NCBI GenBank assembly: GCA_009760855.2
Contig: WPIO01000008.1
Coordinates: forward strand, 9,661,001-9,725,000
Length of the DNA: 64,000 nt
Reading direction: 5' to 3'
From: Cristatella mucedo
Taxonomy: Eukaryota > Bryozoa > Phylactolaemata > Cristatellidae
In this document: positions 12,162-23,243 of the stretch, piece after piece
Layout: every line of letters starts with the position of its first letter
How positions within the stretch are numbered: the stretch's first letter is position 1
Notes under the pieces: generated by a model
What the model saw: only the letters and a program-made list of their open reading frames with translations
Told to the model about the DNA's origin: nothing
Databases searched by the model: none
Made by a program: the position numbers and the translations under genes

Positions 12162-12306
12162 GCCGAGCCAGTTTGGCCCAGTAGTTAAGGTGCTCGCCCC
12201 AACCAAGGTCTGGCCGAGGTCGTTGGCTTGAAACCCGTAGCTTATGTGAAGTGCCTGGATAGATCTCTTAGGGCGCTATACAGATGGATTATACATATTA
12301 TAAATA
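12162..12306 (+). mobile_element. tRNA-derived SINE, family 2
   Basis: Has a tRNA-type head with an A-box-like TTTGGCCCAGTAGTTAAGG and a degenerate B box in GAGGTCGTTGGCTTGAAACC. It ends in a tail AAGTGCCTGGATAGATCTC ... GGGCGCTATACA that resembles the LINE-B 3' end, then an AT-rich terminus. Confidence 0.75.
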
Positions 12307-12574
12307 GGCTCCGCTAGCGCGTCTCCGGAGCTGTTGTCGCATCAGGCCGTTACCGACATTTGCCCTACTGGTCTGCCCTGAAGCCAGACTTAGTCATGGA
12401 CAATGAGATGCGATTGCAATCGACGGCACCCTGCCATAAATAAATCGAATTATGCCCTAGTGGTGAAGTAACATGGCTCAGGGGACGCTCAAGAAATGCA
12501 CGGGCATTGTTCAATCGCTCAACACCATTTACTCGGTCCAGTTTTCCATGACCGACTCGCCAAACTTCTTGTGA

Positions 12575-12760
12575 CACTAATGATGCTTACGATACTCTTT
12601 TTCAAACTCCTGGGATGATCTTATTGTCCTTTGATGCTCTTCGGAAAACTCCTGTGGTGCCCTTGGTTGTCAAACTCCTCGATGATCTTTTTCAAATTCT
12701 GGTGATGCTATTTGCCAAACTCATGTGATGATCTTGGTCAAAATCTTTTGATTATCTCGA
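12575..12760. repeat. Degenerate tandem repeat of about 30 bp
   Basis: Repeated variants of CAAACTCCTG-GATGATCTT (for example around 12603, 12675, 12715). Unit length and copies are irregular. No coding meaning seen. Confidence 0.5.
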
Positions 12761-13204
12761 TAGCTGTAGATACGGCGATACAACTTTTGGGCTGTGTAAA
12801 TGTAGCTTAGAGGCAGCTTGGGGGTAGTGGATGTGGATGTGGCCATTCGTGGTCGAAGGCCACGGCTACTGTATGCCGGAAATGGCCGAACCCTGGGCGG
12901 CCGCATTTCGGAATGCAGCTCACTCAACGCACGATTAGACGGTCCAACCTTAGCCCTATTTCCTGCCTACTTTACCAGGACGACTGGAAGGGGAGCCCCA
13001 GGTTAGGAGGCTTACATATGGCAGCAGTGCTGTAGAGCAAGCTCTACTTTGTGTCGATGACTTGCGGCAGCGACCGCCAGTGAACGACCAGCCGGACCTC
13101 TTGCTAAGGGAGTCTCCATAGAAAGGAAAGGCTGGTGGATGGGCGGTAGAGGCTTTGATCAAGGCGTACGGTGACAGCCAGTGTTTTAGGTTGATCTGAG
13201 CTAA

Positions 13205-13710
13205 GACTGGCAATGTATTGCATTAATTTTAGGTCCTTTCATTGTTTGGCTCCATCATACCCATCAGATATACTGGCCCACAAGGGTAAGCATAGTAACA
13301 CCAGCTTTTCGGAATCTAACTGCTTACCCATACCTCGTACAAACATCAAACCCATTGGAGACCGTGCATTTAGTTCCTATGCTCCCAAAGCCTAGAACTC
13401 ACTCCCAAATTGTGTCATGACGTCCCCTGACTTGACCATATTTAGAAAGAAATTAAAAACTCACCTATTTAGTGGATCCCTGCATTTTGACCTTTATGGG
13501 CTTATGCGTGCTGACACTGTGCATGGTGCCACTAAACACACCTGCATGCTGACCCTGTGCACGTCACCCCTAACCATGTCGTTCTTGTTGTTTATTGAGC
13601 ATGCTGCCAATAACCATTCGATCATGTTTCCTTTGCAGCAAATACGAACCACCTAAAAAGTGATTGAGTTCTCTGAGGGAGCTTTCAGAAGTGTTTTATC
13701 ATTTTTATTA
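13205..13710 (+). mobile_element. LINE-B 3' fragment
   Basis: Encodes in broken frames the C-terminal LINE-B segment (RSFHCLAPSYPSDI, then [12 protein letters not shown], then TIFRKKLKTHLF) followed by the family 3' UTR (TGAGTTCTCTGAGGGAGC) and an AT-rich end. 5' truncated. Confidence 0.8.
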
Positions 13711-16261
13711 ACATACGTAGCAAAACAACGATTGCAGAAGCGAAATCCCAATTTATTATGCTCAATCTGTCTAAGCTTTGCTCGGTTCCCTGTTCCTTGT
13801 TCAGTGCATATTACTAGCAAGAGGTCTTCATAAACCACGATAATGTGTGTGTTGATGTTTTCTTTGGTATGCTGATCTAGGCATAATACTTGTCAACTTT
13901 TTTAGGTTTGATCCCGTGCATGGCATAACCCTTGTGTCCTGATTTTCTTGCAGCAATTATTTTGCAACAGTGACTGACTTTTTTTTTAGGGAGATAATCA
14001 GACTACCAAATATTATTCTTATGAAGACTAAATGTAAACTCATTTCCCACGATTCCTCGGTGGGCAGACTAGATTTTTCAGCAAGAAAGCATGAAGCTCT
14101 GTCGCTAGTTAAAACGTACTAAATTGTAAAAAAGATTACACATATTTGCCTCGCGTGTGAACGACGTCTATACTACACTTTTGAAGACAGCTCGACAGAG
14201 GAGTTTTTTCGAAGAGGACTCAGCAGAAATCTCGCTCAGACAGAGGCCAACCAGTCTGAGGCTTTCATGTGACCGACACTTTCACAATCGGGCATAGATG
14301 ATTTAAAATAAACGCTCCGACAGCAAGCCAGCGATGTCACAGAAACACCTTCGTGTCCGAGAATAAGGTCACTTTGTCGTCGTTGACTTCCCTTACTCCT
14401 AATCCTTACTTCTCTTACTCCTTGTTACTTATACGTAAAAGCCCGGCGCTAGGGTGCTCGGCTTCGAGATCCAGGTCATGTGAGCACGAGTCGTGCAGCT
14501 GGCAACTATGTATTGCCTTCTGCAGACGGGGCGGGGGTTGAAGCCACCGTGACTCTCGGGCACTTATATACAGCTGTAGATGAGCCTGTTGAATTGGCCG
14601 CTCTTTATCCTTTTTGTACGCAGCAGACCTGATGTGGAGCTCAGCGGTGAAGCCAGGGGGGCATTTACAGCCACCATAGTCATGGTGGCTATCTGGGCCG
14701 ATTCCATTTTCCCTATGTCTCTCCCACCTTCACCGAAGACGAAATGATGTCCTGTTTCACTGATTGAGCAACTATCGAAATCAATTTGAATAAATATTAT
14801 GACTTTGCACTACAATCTTGTAATAATCGTTTGTCTTGCCGCACCTCTATGGTAATGTTTCGAGTCTTCGCCAAGAGTTGCAAATCCTGGCTCCGCCTCC
14901 ATTGGAGAGTATCTCCTAAGGAATGATGTCGCGAGAAGGGGGCGTGGCAGAGACGGCTGGACGGGCTACCGCGAGGCTGAGATAGCTGCTGCCGCCTGCG
15001 ATGGGCTGCTTTTGCTGAGAAACGCTTTCTCAACTGAGCGACGCATCGATGACGTTGCGAATGCACAGCGGATTGCTGGAGGCGGGGTGGGAGCCGCCTT
15101 CGAGTCTAGCTGGAGGAGTGTGGCTCGGCTCCATCGACCCAAGGTGAAGAGCCTCTAACCCCCGTCCCACCCTTAGAGTCTGTGCTCAGAGCTGAGTTTG
15201 AGGATTCGAGAAAGTGACAAGCCATCGGTTTTTTAAAAGAACCCCGCCCCCTCCTTCGAAGATCACCAGAACGAGACTGGGTTGACGGGCAATCCACGGT
15301 CCATCGCTCGGTCCAGTACCTCCGGTGTGGGCGCTTCACTTTAGAGCGATTTGAGAGCTTGCCTTTGCAGCATGGAGCTTACTATTCGAGCAAGCTGACT
15401 TTGGGTAATCTCCTATCTTGGGTGAGGGAGTTGCGAAACATCTGCTAGGCTATGCTGTATAGAAGGCTACATCAAATTATTTTTTCCCGGTATTACAATG
15501 CTAGCTGGATTGTTCATTCGCTTCAAAAGTTGGTGTCTCTTCTATTTTTATTAGCAACAGCTCCTTAGGTCGACATAATTTGTGTTGCTGCATTCACGCT
15601 GCTTCTGTTACTAGCGGCATAGTGATCGTGCTGACTACGAAACCTCTGCTGAGCATTTGGAGCAAGCTCTTGGAGGAAATGTTGGAGCACTTGCCGTTGT
15701 CGAGGTAAAAAGAGACCACCGATTTTCTGAGTTAGTGTACAGTCAGGTTCGAGCCGTCAAAATTTCTACTGTTAACGCGGTCTATCGGTCGTAGTGTGTC
15801 ATTTCAGATTCATAAAATGTGGCTAATGGTAAAATGCCAATAAATCTTTCATGAAGCACCGTAAAAAAATCTCCGTCCGGGCGTTTAATAATCGCTGAAA
15901 GAGAAAGGTTAGTTACGTGCAAGGTAGCATGCTTAGACTAGCACCCATAATTACACAGGTATTATGCTTAGGTCAGCGTACAAAAGGCCTCCGAAAGCAA
16001 TACACTCAGAGCAGCTGGTTAGTGGGACCGATGGTTAGTAAAATGCACTCACTCAATCTTGCATAGGTATGCATGCAAAGCACACAGTATCAGAAAGGAC
16101 AAGCTCACAGGGATAAATTAAAAGCGTCGCCGCACAGATACGTCTGTAACTGATAATCATTGCAATGTCCTTGGCAGTGGTGGCTGAAGCCGGAAGCGAG
16201 TTGCGGTCTTTCGATTAATGCGAGCTGAAGACCGAATTAAACAAATTCTAATCTTATACCA
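13711..16261. other. No gene recognised
   Basis: AT-leaning intergenic sequence. Short open frames at 14353-14541, 14797-15066 and 15106-15339 show no motif I recognise and no splice support. Confidence 0.5.
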
Positions 16262-16815
16262 GTGTTGCGGTATTTGTGTAGCACCCTCTGAGAACTTAAT
16301 CTCTTTCAAAGTACTTTACATATGCTGCAAAGAAAGCGCGATCAAATGGTTAGTGGTGTACATGCACAATTGGTAAAGACATGACCACTGGCAGCCAAAG
16401 ATAGGGTAACACAAGTGAACGGATGTTACGGATAACGAGAGTACGGATGTCAGATGGGTAGGCTGGTACAATCGTGTGAAGTTACCTGCTGGCCACAGGT
16501 ATTTTGAAGTCGGTTCGATACTTGATAGAGAGCCAGTAAAGCTCAGACAGAAGTGACGTCACGTGGAAACTACACAGTTTATAACGGAACAGACGAGCGG
16601 CTGAGTGTTGCACCAGTTGCAGAAGGCTCGCGGGCCAGGCGTCCTGAACATAAAATGGCACTAAGCTAGACGCGATGTCGCACACGCCCACACTAGTTCA
16701 GCTGCCACACTCCAGTCTAAGCAGGGCCCAATGTTGGGGAAGCTCGTCGGCTGGATGTCTGACCATAACAGTCGAGGTCCAGTGTTTATCCAACTGCAAG
16801 TCGTTTTGGAATAGC
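16262..16815 (-). mobile_element. LINE-B-related 3' fragment, duplicate 1
   Basis: Minus-strand coding remnant LLQLVQHSAARLFRYK ... SLLSELYWLSIKYRTDFKI is the post-RT region of a LINE-B relative. It is almost identical to 19571-19855 over about 270 bp. The 3' UTR part is more diverged between the two copies. Confidence 0.75.
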
Positions 16816-16824
16816 AATCTCAGA

Positions 16825-17045
16825 TAATAATAATAATAATACATGTAACATAGCACTCTCAGAGAACTCAGTCTCTTTCTAGGTGCTTAACATTTGCTGC
16901 AAAGGAAGCATGGTCGAATGGTTAATGGTAGCATGCTCAGTGACAAAAAGTATAAAATGGTTAGGGGTGTACAGGTTAGCATGCAAACACGGTTAGTAGC
17001 AATCAGCGTGAACAGTGTCAGCACTCGTAAGCACATTAAGGTCGA
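16825..17045 (-). mobile_element. LINE-B 3' UTR, split copy, part 1
   Basis: Starts at a (AAT)n run and follows the family 3' UTR in reverse (AGAACTCAGTCTCTTTCTAG, TTTGCTGCAAAGGAAGC, GGTTAGGGGTG). It breaks at the 18-bp TAAGCACATTAAGGTCGA and resumes at 18300. Confidence 0.75.
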
Positions 17046-18299
17046 TGTGATATTTATTGGGTACAGAGCCAGGACATATACGGCCTAGGTCCGCCGGGAC
17101 GAGTCCCGAGCGAGACTTATACTCGAGCAGGGGGAGATGGCCTGTCCACCTCTACCGAGGCCGGCTGACCCTCATGGCAAAGCACGCGCATTGAGCCAGA
17201 TCGGGATGCTAGCTTCCGTGCTGCTGCCTGCAGGCACGCCGTTCGAAACGCTGGCCACACCATGGGCGAGAGCCGCCACCACCGGTGGGCGCCCGTAGCG
17301 GACGGGGAGGCCTGCCATCAAGTCCTCAAACGGGACCGGGCATGATGGAGGATGAAGACGGCACGGCCGACGAGCTACGATTCGCGACGGCTGCCACTAC
17401 TCCTGAGCTAGGGGAACGCTCTGACGAGCTACAGCAGCATGCGAGGGGGCGCGGCCTCCGGTTCGGAAGGAACAGGACTAAAGATCATCCAGATCCGAGT
17501 CGGATTTCAAATGTTCTCTGTGCAGCATCTCGTCGTCTTTCGATCGCGGGAGGCTGACAAATTTAAGCCGCACCATCTCCAAGCCGTTGACCGCGTCTGA
17601 CGCGAAGAGTTTCCGAAGAGCTTTCGATGTCGATGACTCTCAAAACGCCGCGAGCTTTCGCTCGAGCTATCAGGATGCCATGAGCCGAGAGATCCCAAGG
17701 CAAAGGTGAAGTGCTCAACGGATCTTCCACGTCGGCGAAGTTCATCAGCCAGCTCTCTGTACTTGGCCGTTTTACGGGCGGCAGCCTAGTCCAGAGCATC
17801 TGCATCATTATCAAATGGAATAGCTGTGGGCGTGGCTACGCCCACAATGCTGTTCTGCTCCAGCCGGACACAACCGCTCCGCCCGGCCAACTGGCGCGCA
17901 CTGCACCAGTTCGTTAGGCACTTCGGTCGGGCGGTGTCAACTAACTAAGCTGGATTTAACTGCAACGGGTCAGCTGTGATCGCCCGACCCTCTAGTCCTT
18001 CAGGAACCTTCTGCCTGTCCCTAGCGTCTGTACCCACGCTATCTACTCCATCTCCCTCCTCGCTCACTTTCTCTTCTCTTCTCTACTGGCACTCCGGAGC
18101 TGCTACCATGACGGCTTCTACATTCGCATGTACGCTCGCCCTGTCGCGTTTGCCTGCGTATGATACACTACATCTGTCGTCGTCAGAACAACTCTCAGGC
18201 GGGGCTCCATTCTTCGACCCGCTTCCGTCTCGAGAAACCCCAACACAGCATCGTCCACCACCACCACGTAGCGACCGTTATCCACCACTAGTCCACTCA
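17046..18299. mobile_element. Unclassified 1.25-kb insertion with 18-bp target-site duplication and RT-like remnant
   Basis: Interrupts a LINE-B 3' UTR. Flanks 17028-17045 and 18300-18317 agree at 16 of 18 bases, and the LINE sequence is continuous once the insert is removed. A minus-strand frame from about 17790 to 17507 reads KYRELADELRRRG ... GSLGSWHP, which resembles the region following reverse transcriptase in some retroelement polyproteins. It also carries a 9-bp-arm hairpin at 17825-17846 and a pyrimidine-rich stretch near 18050-18090. Family unknown. Confidence 0.55.
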
Positions 18300-18397
18300 T
18301 AAGCACATACAGGTCGAATCACAGGGACCAAATAAAGGCTGCGATAAATATATGCGTAATTAGTTTTTTTTTAGATGTGGACAAGTCAGGAGATGCA
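18300..18397 (-). mobile_element. LINE-B 3' UTR, split copy, part 2
   Basis: Continues the LINE-B sequence broken at 17045 (TCACAGGGACC, GATAAATATATGCGT, GATGTGGACAAGTCAG), until the tandem array begins. Confidence 0.7.
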
Positions 18398-18960
18398 TAA
18401 GGGAGCGAACTCTACGACACGCTTATGGTGCAAGAGAGCGAACGCTAATCGCAGACTCGTTCAAATCGCGTCATGAGGAGAAGCCTTTGGCCGTTTCCAT
18501 TTGTGCACCTCAGTGCTGCCCATAGCTTGCATAGCAACACATCCCGTACTCCAGGTGATTAGAGCGCAAGGGAGCGAACTCTACGACGCGCTTAGGACGC
18601 AAGGGAGCGAACTCTAAACGTAAACACGTTTAAATCACGCATGCCCAGAAACCTTTCAATTGGTGTTGTCTTTGTAGGCGCCAGGGCTACCCACAGCTTT
18701 CACGGCAACACATATCTAACTCTATGTGATTAGAGCGCAAGGGAGCGAACTCTACGATGCGCTTAGGGCGCAAGAGAGCGAACCCTAAACGCAAACACAT
18801 TTATATCACGGCATGACGAGAAGCCTTTCACTCTGTGTTTTCTCTGTAGGCGCCAGCACTACCCCTAGCACGCACAGCAACAGATCGGACCCTCGAAGTG
18901 TTAAATAGGGCAATAGGCTCAAGAGCGGGAACTCAAGTCGCAGCCCTATTCAAGCGCTAG
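18398..18960 (+). repeat. Tandem array of about 170-bp units (array 1)
   Basis: Roughly three units; anchors GATTAGAGCGCAAGGGAGCG start at 18557 and near 18727. Each unit holds an internal near-duplicate of about 32 bp (TTAGGGCGCAAGAGAGCGAA type), then AAATCACG-GAGAAGCCTTT and CATAGCAACAC motifs. The same units recur in gene B intron 4. Confidence 0.85.
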
Positions 18961-19350
18961 ATGACTAGCGTAAAGCGTGGGGTTTGGTCTTTCTTAGCAG
19001 GTCGCACCTGCCAGAAATCGCTGCTGTCCTGTGCGAGCACAGCTAAGGCGATACATATACCTCCTGGACGCCGGCTAGTATATCGGCGAAGCAGTGGCTT
19101 ACTTGCAGCCACTAGGTTTGGGGTGGAGCTCCCTAATACTGCCCGACCAGCCGCTTAGCCATCCAAGGCTGGTATGACGATTGCATCGGCAAAATGGCCC
19201 ATTAATTAGGTTAACTGTGGTTTCGCAGTCAACAGTAGCTTGGTGGGCTTCCGGGGTCGGCACGGAACTCCTGCCCCGGCTAAGAGGCGGGTAGGTAGGC
19301 TGTGGCGATTTCCCGAACGACGTAGGGCAGGTTTCCTGAAGGCAGTGATC
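18961..19350 (+). repeat. Conserved tail following array 1
   Basis: About 390 bp of non-repetitive sequence (CAGGTCGCACCTGCCAGAAA, CTGTGCGAGCACAGCTAAGG, CATTAATTAGG, GACGTAGGGCAGGTTT) found again right after array 2 at 26036-26430 in the same orientation. This suggests array and tail form one mobile or duplicated unit. Confidence 0.8.
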
Positions 19351-19384
19351 CGCCGTATAGCGTGTCAATATTGTGCCAGTATGT

Positions 19385-19925
19385 TTTACTGTATTTGAGT
19401 AGCACCCTCTGAGAACTTGATCTTTTCCTAGGCACTTTACAAATGCTGCAATGGAATTGGTCAAATGGTTAGTGGTGCACGTGCACAATCGGTTAAGACG
19501 AGACCACTGGAAGTCAAGGACAGGGTGAAGCAAGTGAACCCTGTGAGAGTACGGATGTCAGAGTGGTAGACTGGTACAATCGTGTGAAGTTACCTGCTGG
19601 CCACAGGTATTTTGAAGTCGGTTCGATACTTGATAGAGAGCCAGTAAAGCTCAGACAGAAGTGACGTCACGTGGAAACTACACAGTTTATAACGGAACAG
19701 ACGAGCGGCTGAGTGTTGCACCAGTTGCAGAAGGCTCACAGGCCAGGCGTCCTGAACATAAAATGGCACTAAGCTAGACGCGATGTCGCACACGCTCACA
19801 CTAGTTTGGCTGCCACACTCCAGTCTAAGCAGGGCCCAATGTTGGGGATGCTCGACGGCTGGATGTCTGGCCATAACAGTCGAGGTCCAGTGTTCATCCA
19901 ATAACAAGTCTGTTTTGAATATAAA
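19385..19925 (-). mobile_element. LINE-B-related 3' fragment, duplicate 2
   Basis: Close duplicate of 16262-16815. Minus-strand frame includes LLQLVQHSAARLFRYK and the upstream LDEHWTSTVMARHPAV segment, then the family 3' UTR toward 19385. Confidence 0.75.
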
Positions 19926-19934
19926 TCTCAGAGA

Positions 19935-20515
19935 ATAAGAATACGTTCAATTTATCCCCCTTAGAAAACTCAGTGTCTTCCTAGGCGCTTTATATTTGCT
20001 GCAAAGGAAGCATGGTCAAATGGTTAATGGCAGCTTGCTCAATGACAATCAGAATAACGTACTTAGGGGTGACATTCACAGGGTCAGCATGCAAGTGTGG
20101 TTAGTGGCAGCATGCAGTGTCAGCACGGATAATTACATAAAGGTTCAATCACAGGGACCCACTAAATGGTGTGATAAATATATGCGTTTTAAGTTTCTCT
20201 CTAAATGTGGACAAGTCAAGGGACGTCGAGACGCAAGTAGGAAGTGAGTTTCGGGCTTTGGGAGCAAAAGGAACTAAAGATATGGTCTCCAAAGGATTTG
20301 AGATTTGTGCGAGGTACAGGTAAACGATTCGATTCAGAAAAGTGGGTTTTACGTTGCTTAGCCTGGTTGGGGAGTAGATCTGATACGTTGGCTGGAGCCA
20401 AAGTGTGAAGAGATCTAATAGTGAGTGAAAACCCTTTAAGTCGATGCGTTGCTTGACAGGAAGCCAGTGCAGGTCAGCAAGAAGTGGTAATAATTTATAA
20501 GTACAATACATAATA
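19935..20515 (-). mobile_element. LINE-B 3' fragment
   Basis: 3' UTR from 19935, then minus-strand coding remnant ending [19 protein letters not shown] at its 5' side. It directly abuts the preceding fragment, the same arrangement as at 16262-17045. Confidence 0.8.
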
Positions 20516-20522
20516 TATCATA

Positions 20523-20590
<68 letters not shown>
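20515..20590. repeat. AT/TG microsatellite
   Basis: (AT)n, a short (GT)n, then (AT)n and an A-run. Confidence 0.9.
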
Positions 20591-21049
20591 AAAAAAAAAT
20601 ATATAACTATCTAAGGATATTTAACAATTTTCTTTTTGCAAAGATTATTTTACCTACGTTAGCTTCTCAAAGTGAGCAAAGTTAACCTAACCGTTTAATG
20701 GCAATCTAGGCCTTGAGGGTAGTGTATTTGCAGAGCAACAAGCTTTTATGAAACATTCTCAAGGTCACATGCTCAACCGCATTGATAATTCAGTAATGAG
20801 CTAACAGAATCTATGCAAGACACACATGTTTTGTTAGTTTAGGCAAAGGGATAGTAAATCTTACGATGCTAGCATGGTCACCAGTGGATACACGTAAATA
20901 AGTGCATTTTTTCTCGCTACAAAAGAAAGTGAGAAGCATACATGAATAAGAAGAAATTCAATAAAATCAGCCGACAGGTCGCGCTCCTGAGCCACGCTCC
21001 TCCCTGCCCCCGCTAAGCAAAACAAAACGCCCGTATGCTACGTAGCGCT

Positions 21050-21210
21050 AAAATGTAAGTACACGACTCATTTGTACAGTACCCTGAGAGAACGTACGCT
21101 CTATTCGCGCGCTGAAGAGACGTCGTGGGCTCGAATGCACTACCTCGGCTACCGAATGCATTCACCTTGACCTCGGTCGAGGCGAGCACCTCAACCGCTG
21201 GGAGCGTCGA
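21050..21210 (-). mobile_element. tRNA-derived SINE, family 2
   Basis: On the minus strand: AGCGGTTGAGGTGCTCG head, GTAGTGCATTCGAGCCC B-box region, and tail GCGAATAGAGCGTACGTTCTC-like, parallel to the LINE-B end. Confidence 0.7.
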
Positions 21211-21769
21211 AATGTCCGCAACAAAAGAGGGCCGCTCTGCAGGCACCGCCGTTTGTAGAGCCACTAGCTTCGCAGGCATTGCGCCGCCATTTTGAAGAGC
21301 CTGAAGCAGCACAATCAAATTCTGCCTTCTGCTGCTACTCAGTAGACTGAGTTGACTCGAGATTTAACCTTTAGCACGGAAAGTCTCGTCGGAAACAGCT
21401 CGAGGCGCTGTGCGCAGGAGGCGCGCCATCCAGAAGGGCTCCTCCCCCTCAGACCCTTAACCGAACGTCACTGCTCCCCGTCTGGGGTGGGGGAGGGGGC
21501 CTGAAACTCCTCCACATTCTGAAGGCGTGCAGCCTAAGGTTGCGTCTCTTGAACCATCCGACGGAAAATTAATGCATGGCCCAATTTTAACTGCGTGAAA
21601 AACTGCCAGCGAATGCGCGCAGCTCGAAATGACTCCAGCCATATCTAAAAAGTATCACGACCACAAACTCTTGGAATATGAATTCTGCACTCCCCTCTCT
21701 CTCCTATTTCATTCTCTCTCTCTCTCTCCCCTCTGCCACCCTGATTTGGCCCACGGGGTAAATTGACTT
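21211..21769. other. No gene recognised
   Basis: Contains a minus-strand open frame (21013-21318) and a short CT run near 21710-21730. No recognisable domain. Confidence 0.45.
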
Positions 21770-21905
21770 TCCTTTAACGACCGAGGTCGAGGTGAATGCA
21801 TTTGATGGCCGAGATCGTGGGCTCGAGCGCGGAGGCATATGCAAAGTGCCTGGATATAGATCAAGCCCTCTTAGCGCACTATACAAATTAATTATATTAT
21901 TGTTA
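21770..21905 (+). mobile_element. tRNA-derived SINE, family 2 (5' truncated)
   Basis: CGACCGAGGTCGAGGTGAAT, then B-box region ATCGTGGGCTCGAGCGC, then AAGTGCCTGGATATAGATC tail and (ATT)n end. Confidence 0.75.
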
Positions 21906-21914
21906 CTATAGTAT

Positions 21915-21952
21915 CATCTCTCTCTCTCTCTCTCTCCCTCTCTCTCTCTCTC

Positions 21953-21985
<33 letters not shown>
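21915..21985. repeat. CT then TA microsatellite
   Basis: (CT)n followed by (TA)n, directly after a family-2 SINE end. Confidence 0.9.
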
Positions 21986-22673
21986 CTATCTTTTCCATCT
22001 CATTCGCCTCCCCGTCTCTCTTCCTATACGTAGCACAACAGGTGACACTCAAAACCGCAACTGGAGACTGGAGCGACAATACAATGGCCTTGCTATCAGC
22101 GGTTGGCCGTCGGCCGTCGGTCGTCAACCGGGACCGGTGGGCCCGCTAACAGCCTGCGACACGGCTATTCATAGGCCACCCTCTTTAAATTAGCCGCGGC
22201 CGCGTTGAATAGGGCGCTATTACGCGTCCACGCCGCGCCGCCGCTAGCGGTCCCACTCGTATAACGCCCGATCCGTCGGCGTCGGGCCGCCAACGCCACC
22301 GGCGCACCACCCGGCCCGTACTCACTCTGACCGAAAAGGCGTCAGCCGCTCATCGGCACCCAATCGTACGCGGCCCGCATCCACGCAGCGCGTCGCCAGC
22401 GAACGCGGTACGCCGCCGCACAGGGCGTCCCCAGCGCGCTTTTTGGATCGAGCGGGCGCCCCGGTGCATCCTTCGAATGCGTACGCACAGCCGGCGCAAA
22501 CGGCAGCAGCAGCCGATGCAGAAATACATCGCCAACGCTCCCCTGTCTGCTACCACCCTCCCACGTTGTCCTGCGGAATATAAACACTCGGGTGTGCAGG
22601 TACCCGGATATACTATGCGGCGCTGGGGGGGGGCGCGCGACTGCGGGCACGGCGGTCACGATATTGCCTAGAT

Positions 22674-22864
22674 CGGCGGTTGTCAGCCCGTGGGTCGCGA
22701 CTCCTTTGGGGGTCGAAGAGTGACTCTTTCACAGGGGTCGCCTAAAGACATCGGAAAGCACGCATTTCCACATTTCGCACACAATAATTTTATGGTTGAC
22801 GGTCGCCGCAACGCGAAGAACTGTATTACAGGGTTCGCCGCATTAGGAAGGATGAGCACCGCTG
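22674..22864 (+). mobile_element. SPIN-like non-autonomous hAT (Charlie-type) transposon, copy 2
   Basis: A 191-bp element with ends CGGCGGTTGTCAGCC and GGATGAGCACCGCTG. It is flanked by GCCTAGAT (22666-22673) and GCCTATAT (22865-22872), 7 of 8 bases equal. The interior GTGGGTCGCGACTCCTTTGG, TTCACAGGGGTCGCCTAAAG and ATTTTATGGTTG matches copy 1 in inverted orientation and the SPIN group as I remember it. It ends about 380 bp before the gene B start codon. Confidence 0.88.
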
Positions 22865-23124
22865 GCCTATATATATATTCGTGCGCCGACGGGGCGGTCG
22901 CGCGGCCGGGTCCTGCTTCAGCGCGTTGCCGCTGCCAGTTCTCTTCAGACGCTGTATCCAGGTCGCGGCGACCCCGTCGGTTTTGCAGCGGCGCACCCGC
23001 GACGTCCGCACCGCCGGCATGACAACCCGGGGCACCCGTCCGAAAACCAGGCGCAGCCGCCCCCCCCTGTCGCGTGGACGCCTGGCGGCCGCTAGCCCTG
23101 CTGGCCGGCTATTGTCACGCGCTG

Positions 23125-23172
23125 GCCAATAGGAGACGGAGGCGCGGCGTCCGCGGAGCTCGTCCCAATAAA
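23125..23172 (+). promoter_or_regulatory. Candidate gene B core promoter elements
   Basis: A CCAAT box (GGCCAATAGG) near 23125 and an AATAAAA TATA-like box near 23167 sit 70-120 bp before the ATG in otherwise GC-rich DNA. Spacing is plausible for a Pol II promoter; no direct evidence of the transcription start. Confidence 0.35.
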
Positions 23173-23243
23173 ACGCGGCGCAGTTCGCCGGCACCGCCAC
23201 TGCTTGCTCACCGCTCGCTGCCCGCCGAAGTCGAGCCCGGACG

